DNA from: JAFLCM01 sp964510955
GTDB taxonomy: Bacteria; Planctomycetota; Phycisphaerae; Phycisphaerales; UBA1924
DNA length: 64,000 nt
Direction: 5' to 3'
NCBI GenBank assembly: GCA_964510955.1
Contig: CAZEDW010000020.1
Coordinates: forward strand, 1 to 64,000
Below are positions 59,211-64,000 of the stretch, piece by piece. The notes below the pieces were generated by a model that worked only from the letters and a program-made list of their open reading frames with translations, had not been told where the DNA came from and made no database searches. The translations under genes were made by a program, and so were the position numbers. The first letter of the stretch is position 1. Each line of letters opens with the position of its first letter.

Positions 59211-59795
59211 ATGCCCGCACTCTCATTCGACGCCAATCACATCCTGATCGCCTCGGACGCCTGGGGGACCCGCGCGTTGCTGGAGCATTGCCGCCCGCTG
59301 TCACGCGAGCAGTTCCACCGGCGCTTCGAGATGGGGCTTGGTTCGCTGCACGATACCTTTACGCACATTGTCAGTGTGATGCGCCGGTGGACCGACCGGC
59401 TGGCCGGGCGCACACCGCGACCGATGCTGCACGCGCTGCCCCAGTACCCCCACCTCAGCGGCGAATCCAAGGACCGCTCCATCGATGACTTGCTGGAGCT
59501 GCTGAACGACGCCGAGCGCGACCTGTATGGGGTGGTGCGGCGCGACGCGGAGTGGCTGGCGTCAACCGTCACGCTGGAATGGCCCAGCGACGACCCGCCC
59601 GGCGTCACCAAGACCTACGCGTTTTCCCGAGGATGTGTCGTTGTCCACCTCACCACCCACGGCTACCACCACCGCGCCCAAGCGCTGAACATGTTGCGGC
59701 ACCTGAACGTGCCGGGTGTGTCGGACAAGCTGCCCGAGCCCAGCGCCGTGGACTGGCAGACGGCAGCCGAGTCGCCGCCGGTAATCAAGCATTGA
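59211..59795 (+). CDS. DinB-family protein under TPP-riboswitch control
   Basis: 194 residues from ATG 59211, 10 bp after GGAGGG. A four-helix bundle of the DinB/YfiT type is indicated by FDANHILIASDAWGTRALL, LGSLHDTFTHIVSVMRRW and HLTTHGYHHRAQALNMLRHL. The His52, His150 and His154 positions fit the metal site of this family, which uses a divalent metal and sometimes bacillithiol or mycothiol. Activity cannot be deduced. Its start lies 4 bp after the riboswitch and thiC follows 107 bp later, so a part in thiamine metabolism is inferred. Confidence 0.8.
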   Translation: MPALSFDANHILIASDAWGTRALLEHCRPLSREQFHRRFEMGLGSLHDTFTHIVSVMRRWTDRLAGRTPRPMLHALPQYPHLSGESKDRSIDDLLELLNDAERDLYGVVRRDAEWLASTVTLEWPSDDPPGVTKTYAFSRGCVVVHLTTHGYHHRAQALNMLRHLNVPGVSDKLPEPSAVDWQTAAESPPVIKH

Positions 59796-59832
59796 CCCAA
59801 CCCCAGACAGCCACATCTACCCAGCCAATCCT

Positions 59833-59888
59833 GTTTGCCATTTGCCATTTGCCATTTGCCATTTGCCATTTGAGCTTTGAGCTCTGAG
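59833..59888. repeat. Heptamer array between the DinB gene and thiC
   Basis: Eight consecutive 7-bp units: TTTGCCA five times, TTTGAGC twice, then TCTGAGA. It fills half of the 107-bp gap and ends 14 bp before the thiC start codon. It is markedly AT-richer than the rest of the window. Confidence 0.93.
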
Positions 59889-59902
59889 ACCCGAGTTCTC
59901 TC

Positions 59903-61903
59903 ATGCCCCTCCCCACCTCCCGCCTCAGCATCCCCGTCCACGGCGCCCGCAACCCCGGCAAAGCCACCGGCGTCACCACGCCCGGCTCGTTTGCCCTTGC
60001 GCCGGACATCGGCGGGCCGCTGATGTTCGCCAGCCCGGACACGCCGGGGATGCCGGCGCCCAGCGCCAAGACGGCGTGGGATTTTTTGCCTGAAGGATGG
60101 TCTGTCGAACGCGCCGGCCCCGATAGGACCAATGCGACCAACGGGACCCATGGGGCTCATCGGTCTCAGCAGTCCCATTCCGGCGCTTCCACCACGTTTT
60201 CCACCGCCCGCGGCGAAACCGTCCGCGTCACGTACCCCGCCGGCTTCAGGCCCATCACGCAGCTCGAGCACGCACGCCTGGGCATCGTCACGCCGCAGAT
60301 GAAGCGGGTCGCCGAGCGTGAGCCGCACTTCGCGGAGATGTTCCCCGGCCCTTCCGGGGCGGCCGAGGCGGTGCGTGACGAGGTCGCCGCCGGGCGCATG
60401 GTGATCCCCGCCAACATCCACCATTTGGCGCACAGGCTGGACCCCATGTGCATCGGACGGGCCAGCCGCACCAAGATCAACGCCAACATGGGCGCCTCGC
60501 CCATCTCCAGCGGCACGCACGAAGAGCTCGAAAAGCTCGACTGGGCCGTCAAGTGGGGCGCGGACACAGTGATGGACCTGTCCACAGGCGGCAACCTCGA
60601 TGAGTGCCGCGAGGCGTTCTGCAGGCACTCCACCGTCCCCATCGGCACCGTCCCGATCTATTCGATGATCATCGGGAAGAAGATCGAAGACCTCGATTGG
60701 CCATTGATCGAAGAGAGCCTGAAGAAGCAGGCCCGTCAGGGCGTGGACTATTTCACCATCCACGCCGGCGTCCGCAAGGCCCACCTCAAGTACGTCAAGA
60801 ACCGTCTCATCGGCATCGTCAGCCGAGGCGGCAGCCTGCTGGCCAAGTGGATGCTGGTGCATAACAAAGAGAACATCATGTACGAGCGCTGGGAGGACAT
60901 CTGCGACATCCTCCGCGCCTCGGACGTCACGTTCAGCATCGGCGACGGCCTGCGCCCCGGCGGCCTCGCCGACGCCACCGACGACGCGCAGCTCGCCGAG
61001 CTCGAAACCCTCGGCGAACTCACCGAGCGCGCCTGGCGCAAGGGCGTGCAGGTCATGATCGAAGGCCCCGGCCACGTGCCCTTCGACCAGATCGAATGGA
61101 ACGCCAAGGTCCAGCGCACGCTCTGCCACGGCGCCCCCTTCTACGTGCTCGGCCCCCTCGTCACCGACATGTTCCCCGGCTACGACCACATCACGTCGTG
61201 CATCGGCGCAACGGCGATGGCGTACCACGGGGCCGCGATGCTGTGCTATGTCACGCCCAAAGAGCACCTGGGCCTGCCCAAACGCGATGACGTGAAGCAA
61301 GGCTGCATCGCCTACAAGATCGCCGCCCATGCCGCCGACGTGGCGCTCGGCATCCCCGGATCGCGCGACAACGACGATGAGCTGACCAAGGCCCGCGCAG
61401 CGCTGAACTGGGAGAAGCACTTCGAGCTGTCGTTCGACCCCGACACCGCCCGCGCGTACCACGACGAGGACCTCGACGTGGACACGGACTTCTGCGCCAT
61501 GTGCGGCCACGATTGGTGCAGCGTCCGCATCAGCAAGGAAATCCAGGAGTTCGCCAGCGGCAAGGCCGAAGGCTTCGAGCGCGTGGGCGCCGGCGGCAAG
61601 ACCGGCGCCCCCGTCAAGAGCGCGGCGCTCACGGAAGAACAGCAGGCGATCCTGAAGGCCCGCGGCGTGCTCAGCCCCGAAGAAATTCACCGACTCGCGG
61701 CCAAAGTGAAGAAGGCGGTCGCTCCGTCCTCCTCCCCACTGCCCACTGCCCAAGCCCCACTGCCCCCCCCCGCCCCCGGAAAGGCTTCCTGCCACTCTGA
61801 CTATGTGGACCCGGACGCCGCCAAACGGATCCAGGAGAGCAAGCTGGTGCAGGTGGATGTGCGGCCGGCGATGGGGATTGGGAAGGGGGATCGGGTGGTG
61901 TGA
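59903..61903 (+). CDS. thiC: Phosphomethylpyrimidine synthase ThiC, with repeat-derived insertions
   Basis: 666 residues. A radical-SAM enzyme that converts aminoimidazole ribotide to the pyrimidine of thiamine. The core is complete: NANMGASPISSGTHEELEKL, DTVMDLSTGGN, IPVYS-like VPIYSMIIGKK, VIEGPGH-like MIEGPGHVP, and YHGAAMLCYVTPKEHLGLP. The cluster motif CX2CX4C is CAMCGHDWC (C531, C534, C539). Two stretches are repeat-encoded: residues 74-91 (RTNATNGTHGAHRSQ, 9-bp units) and about 611-622 (PSSSPLPTAQAPL, 7-bp units). Both lie outside the conserved core. The next gene overlaps by 4 bp. Confidence 0.96.
   Translation: MPLPTSRLSIPVHGARNPGKATGVTTPGSFALAPDIGGPLMFASPDTPGMPAPSAKTAWDFLPEGWSVERAGPDRTNATNGTHGAHRSQQSHSGASTTFSTARGETVRVTYPAGFRPITQLEHARLGIVTPQMKRVAEREPHFAEMFPGPSGAAEAVRDEVAAGRMVIPANIHHLAHRLDPMCIGRASRTKINANMGASPISSGTHEELEKLDWAVKWGADTVMDLSTGGNLDECREAFCRHSTVPIGTVPIYSMIIGKKIEDLDWPLIEESLKKQARQGVDYFTIHAGVRKAHLKYVKNRLIGIVSRGGSLLAKWMLVHNKENIMYERWEDICDILRASDVTFSIGDGLRPGGLADATDDAQLAELETLGELTERAWRKGVQVMIEGPGHVPFDQIEWNAKVQRTLCHGAPFYVLGPLVTDMFPGYDHITSCIGATAMAYHGAAMLCYVTPKEHLGLPKRDDVKQGCIAYKIAAHAADVALGIPGSRDNDDELTKARAALNWEKHFELSFDPDTARAYHDEDLDVDTDFCAMCGHDWCSVRISKEIQEFASGKAEGFERVGAGGKTGAPVKSAALTEEQQAILKARGVLSPEEIHRLAAKVKKAVAPSSSPLPTAQAPLPPPAPGKASCHSDYVDPDAAKRIQESKLVQVDVRPAMGIGKGDRVV
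60123..60176. repeat. 9-bp degenerate repeat in the 5' part of thiC
   Basis: Six 9-bp units: ATAGGACCA, ATGCGACCA, ACGGGACCC, ATGGGGCTC, ATCGGTCTC, AGCAGTCCC. The pattern ATnGGACCn degrades toward the end. The 9-bp period keeps the thiC reading frame. Confidence 0.65.
61734..61768. repeat. 7-bp repeat in the 3' part of thiC
   Basis: Units CCCCACT, GCCCACT, GCCCAAG, CCCCACT, GCCCCCC. They encode a Pro/Ala stretch in the C-terminal tail of ThiC without breaking the frame. Confidence 0.7.
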
Positions 61904-62427
61904 GCACCGCCGTGCAACCCCAATACTCTTCGCGAAAGCGACCGTTACACGCAATCACCGTAGCTGCATTCGCAGCGCTGATCGTCGCGATTGTTGTTGG
62001 ATATGAGCTGAGCCGGAAGTACTTTGGAATATTCAGGGCCGGGGACTACCCGGACATTCTGCGCCGACTTGGCGGAAGGGCCCGGCACTTTCCTCGTTCA
62101 ATACCGCACGAGGCATCCGGCGTCCGAATTGTGGCCGTTGGCGCGTACGACATCCTTCTGCGGACCCCGGACCACCACGCCGAAGTCCGGTTCTTGTTGC
62201 CACTTAGCATGGCGGAGGAAGTCCGCCGATACAGCGAGGCACATGCGGTTGTTGCAGGCTATGAGTTTGGCCCGCGCGACTTGTGGACACTTGACCCGGG
62301 GGATAGAGCGTCACCATCGCCCGACTATGTCACCTATCCCCTCGTAAACTTCGGTGGAATGAACACGGGCGGCGTGACGATCAACACGACCACCGGCGAG
62401 GTTGTGTATTGGCTCTTCGAGTCATGA
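61900..62427 (+). CDS. Single-pass membrane protein of unknown function
   Basis: 175 residues from GTG 61900, overlapping the thiC stop by 4 bp, hence probably coupled. One membrane helix (AITVAAFAALIVAIVVGYEL) is followed by an outside domain with no recognised motif (VRIVAVGAYDILLRTPDHHAE, GGVTINTTTGEVVYWLFES). The base composition is less GC-rich than in neighbouring genes. It could be a passenger in the thiC transcript; no thiamine-related role is visible. Confidence 0.6.
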   Translation: MSTAVQPQYSSRKRPLHAITVAAFAALIVAIVVGYELSRKYFGIFRAGDYPDILRRLGGRARHFPRSIPHEASGVRIVAVGAYDILLRTPDHHAEVRFLLPLSMAEEVRRYSEAHAVVAGYEFGPRDLWTLDPGDRASPSPDYVTYPLVNFGGMNTGGVTINTTTGEVVYWLFES

Positions 62428-62458
62428 CCCCCAGTCAAGCGTTCATCAAGCCACGCTA

Positions 62459-63319
62459 ATGCCCACCACCCTCCTCACCGGCCTCACCGGCACCGTAGCC
62501 CCCGCCCTTGCCCGAACCCTCCGCGAGCGCGGCCAAGCCGTCATCCCCTGGAACCACCACACCGACCACCCGGACTCCGCCGCCGCCGTGCGCGACTTCA
62601 TCGAGCGCTACCGCCCCAGCCATATCGCCCACATCGCCACCGGCCCACCCGACTGGGCCCAGTGGATCGCCGAGACCTGCGCGGCGTTCTCCATCCACCT
62701 GCTCTGGGCCGGCTCGGTCTCGGTATTCAGCGAGCACGCGAAGCCGCCGCTCACGCCCGACATGGCCCCCGACGCCACCGACGACTACGGCCGCTACAAG
62801 ATCGAGTGCGAGCGCCGCGTCCTGGCGACCAACCCCCGCGCCATCGTCGCCCGCTTGGGCTGGCAGATCGACGAGATCCCCAGAGCGCCACGACACGCGG
62901 CGTCCGCGGCGAGGGTCGTGTCCATCGCGCCGGGCGAGCCCACCCCACCAACACAACGATCCGACGAACCGGATCATGGTGTCGCGGGCCGCGGAACCAA
63001 CACCATGACCCACTACTTCCAGCGCCTCGCCGATACTCCCGGCGCCGACGGGCGCATCGAGGCCAGCCGCCGCTGGGTGCCGTCGTGCGCCTTCCTCGGC
63101 GACTCCGCGTCCGCCATGGCCGACCTCCTGGACCGCGCCCAGCCCGGCGTCTACCACCTCGAAGGAAACTCCGAGGGCCTCTCACACTTCGACATCGCCA
63201 CAAGGCTGAACCAGCGCCTCGCCCGCGGCTGGACCGTGGTCGCCGCCGACTCGCCCGTCCGCGACAACCGCATGAACGACCCGCGCATCGCGGTCGGGCA
63301 GGTGTCGGCCCGCCTGTAA
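62459..63319 (+). CDS. NAD(P)-dependent short-chain epimerase/reductase (RmlD-like), with insertion
   Basis: 286 residues from ATG 62459. A Rossmann fold starts with LLTGLTGTVAPALARTLRERG (the Gly pattern of extended SDRs). AGSVSVFSE and the YxxxK pair in DDYGRYKIECE supply the catalytic Tyr and Lys. This pattern fits dTDP-4-dehydrorhamnose reductase-like proteins. Between GWQIDEIP and TNTMTHYFQRLA there is an Ala/Pro/Arg-rich insert that coincides with a DNA hairpin (62951-62982), so part of it may be a mobile repeat. The substrate is unknown. It is convergent with the MFS gene. Confidence 0.7.
   Translation: MPTTLLTGLTGTVAPALARTLRERGQAVIPWNHHTDHPDSAAAVRDFIERYRPSHIAHIATGPPDWAQWIAETCAAFSIHLLWAGSVSVFSEHAKPPLTPDMAPDATDDYGRYKIECERRVLATNPRAIVARLGWQIDEIPRAPRHAASAARVVSIAPGEPTPPTQRSDEPDHGVAGRGTNTMTHYFQRLADTPGADGRIEASRRWVPSCAFLGDSASAMADLLDRAQPGVYHLEGNSEGLSHFDIATRLNQRLARGWTVVAADSPVRDNRMNDPRIAVGQVSARL
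62951..62982. repeat. Hairpin element inside the RmlD-like gene
   Basis: A perfect GATCCG-ACGAAC-CGGATC hairpin (62958-62975) is extended by ACAC/GTGT across a 3x3 internal loop. It encodes part of an insert absent from the conserved fold. Confidence 0.5.
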
Positions 63320-63326
63320 GCCCGTA

Positions 63327-64000
63327 TCACGCCGAGGCCGCGCGCGGCCTGCGCAGCGCCGCGGCGATCAGGCCCAGCACCGCCAGCCCGACCACCGCCG
63401 CCGCCGCATCGACGAACAGGAACCCCATCTCGCCGCGGTTAGTCTCGGCGACGCTGAACTTCGTCTGCGCCTCCGCCAGCACCAGCCCCATGTACATGAT
63501 CGGCAGGTTGGACAGGCTGGCAAACGCGTTGTACTTGGTGGCCGCGGCGCCCTTGCCGATGGTGTCCAGGACGAACGCGGTGAACGCGGTGTACGACAGC
63601 CCGATCACAAAGGCGTAGACCAGCGAGAAGGCGATGTAGTTCGTGCGGGTGAACGCCGACAGCGCCATGGCCGCCGACACGGCGCCCATCAAGAGCGCGA
63701 CGACCGCGTAGAACAGCCGGGAGTTCATCCGCGCGCACACCTCGCCCCCCACCAGGCAGCCCGCGGCGGAGAGCAACCCGTTGAGCGCGCCGCTCACCAG
63801 GGCCACGGTGTTTTTGTCCGCTCCCCACTTGGCGGCGACCTCGGCCTGGGCAAGCACGTTGGTGGCGGTGCCCGTGTTGATCGGCAGCACGCACAGCGCC
63901 CCGCACAGCAGCCCGGCCCGCGTGGTGATCATCCGCCACAGTTCGAGAACGACATTCCACACGGCCCGGGGCAAAGAGACCGACCGACTCTCGGCCGCGG
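63327..64000 (-). CDS. MFS transporter, C-terminal part (cut by window edge)
   Basis: At least 224 residues; the frame stays open to base 64000, so the start lies outside. A TTG at 63974 is internal. About six membrane helices are visible (FYAVVALLMGAVSAAMAL, YIAFSLVYAFVIGLSYTAFTA, GLAVLGLIAAAL). The helix spacing and the polar stretch KYNAFASLSNLPIMYMG fit the second half of a 12-helix major facilitator. The substrate is not predictable. It is convergent with the RmlD-like gene, 7 bp apart. Confidence 0.65.
   Translation of the reverse strand, partial: AAESRSVSLPRAVWNVVLELWRMITTRAGLLCGALCVLPINTGTATNVLAQAEVAAKWGADKNTVALVSGALNGLLSAAGCLVGGEVCARMNSRLFYAVVALLMGAVSAAMALSAFTRTNYIAFSLVYAFVIGLSYTAFTAFVLDTIGKGAAATKYNAFASLSNLPIMYMGLVLAEAQTKFSVAETNRGEMGFLFVDAAAAVVGLAVLGLIAAALRRPRAASA

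Overview
The window is about 64 kb of GC-rich bacterial DNA that looks chromosomal. It most likely comes from a planctomycete of the Phycisphaerae type. The reasons are GC-type dockerin tails on secreted proteins (CPGDxNxD repeats), PEP-CTERM-like tails ending in RRRR, a Bat/DUF4175/prenyltransferase-repeat operon, frequent GTG and TTG starts, and multiheme cytochrome clusters. This is inference from gene content. I saw no rRNA, tRNA, CRISPR array, phage or insertion sequence.

Layout. 1-10478: a co-directional operon of membrane and secreted proteins (BatA-like, VWA/GATase-like, DUF4175, Ser/Gln-rich, prenyltransferase-repeat, unknown). 10520-20783: housekeeping and homeostasis genes (tmk, tyrS, a metallo-hydrolase, a P1B metal ATPase, gpsA, a PEP-CTERM-like protein, universal stress protein, mntH). 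20978-23365: a strong sigma-54 promoter, a monoheme dockerin protein and rpoN. 23443-36010: HlyD and TolC-like efflux parts without a pump, a GH35-like protein, a PEGA lipoprotein, lptB, a PEP-CTERM-like protein, mnmA and a Kef-type antiporter. 36134-40859: putA and a small minus-strand set of short proteins. 41269-50156: a sigma-54-like promoter followed by five co-directional genes, namely two tandem 11-heme cytochrome c/cytochrome b fusions, two tandem 15-heme cytochromes, and a thioredoxin-fold/TPR protein. 50163-58818: mlaE, an EF-G-like GTPase, a large dockerin protein and two tandem beta-helix proteins. 59054-61903: promoter, TPP riboswitch, a DinB-family gene and thiC. 61900-64000: a small membrane protein, an RmlD-like reductase and a truncated MFS transporter.

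The most interesting points are these. (1) The five-gene multiheme electron-transfer cluster has paired paralogues, conserved non-canonical heme motifs and a sigma-54-like promoter. (2) Short tandem arrays, mostly of 7-bp units, sit inside mnmA, putA and thiC (twice), inside the P3 arm of the TPP riboswitch, and between the DinB gene and thiC. (3) The TPP riboswitch lies directly before a DinB-family gene rather than before thiC. (4) A near-perfect -24/-12 promoter stands upstream of a cytochrome-like dockerin gene and rpoN itself. (5) The GH35-like protein seems to have lost both catalytic glutamates.
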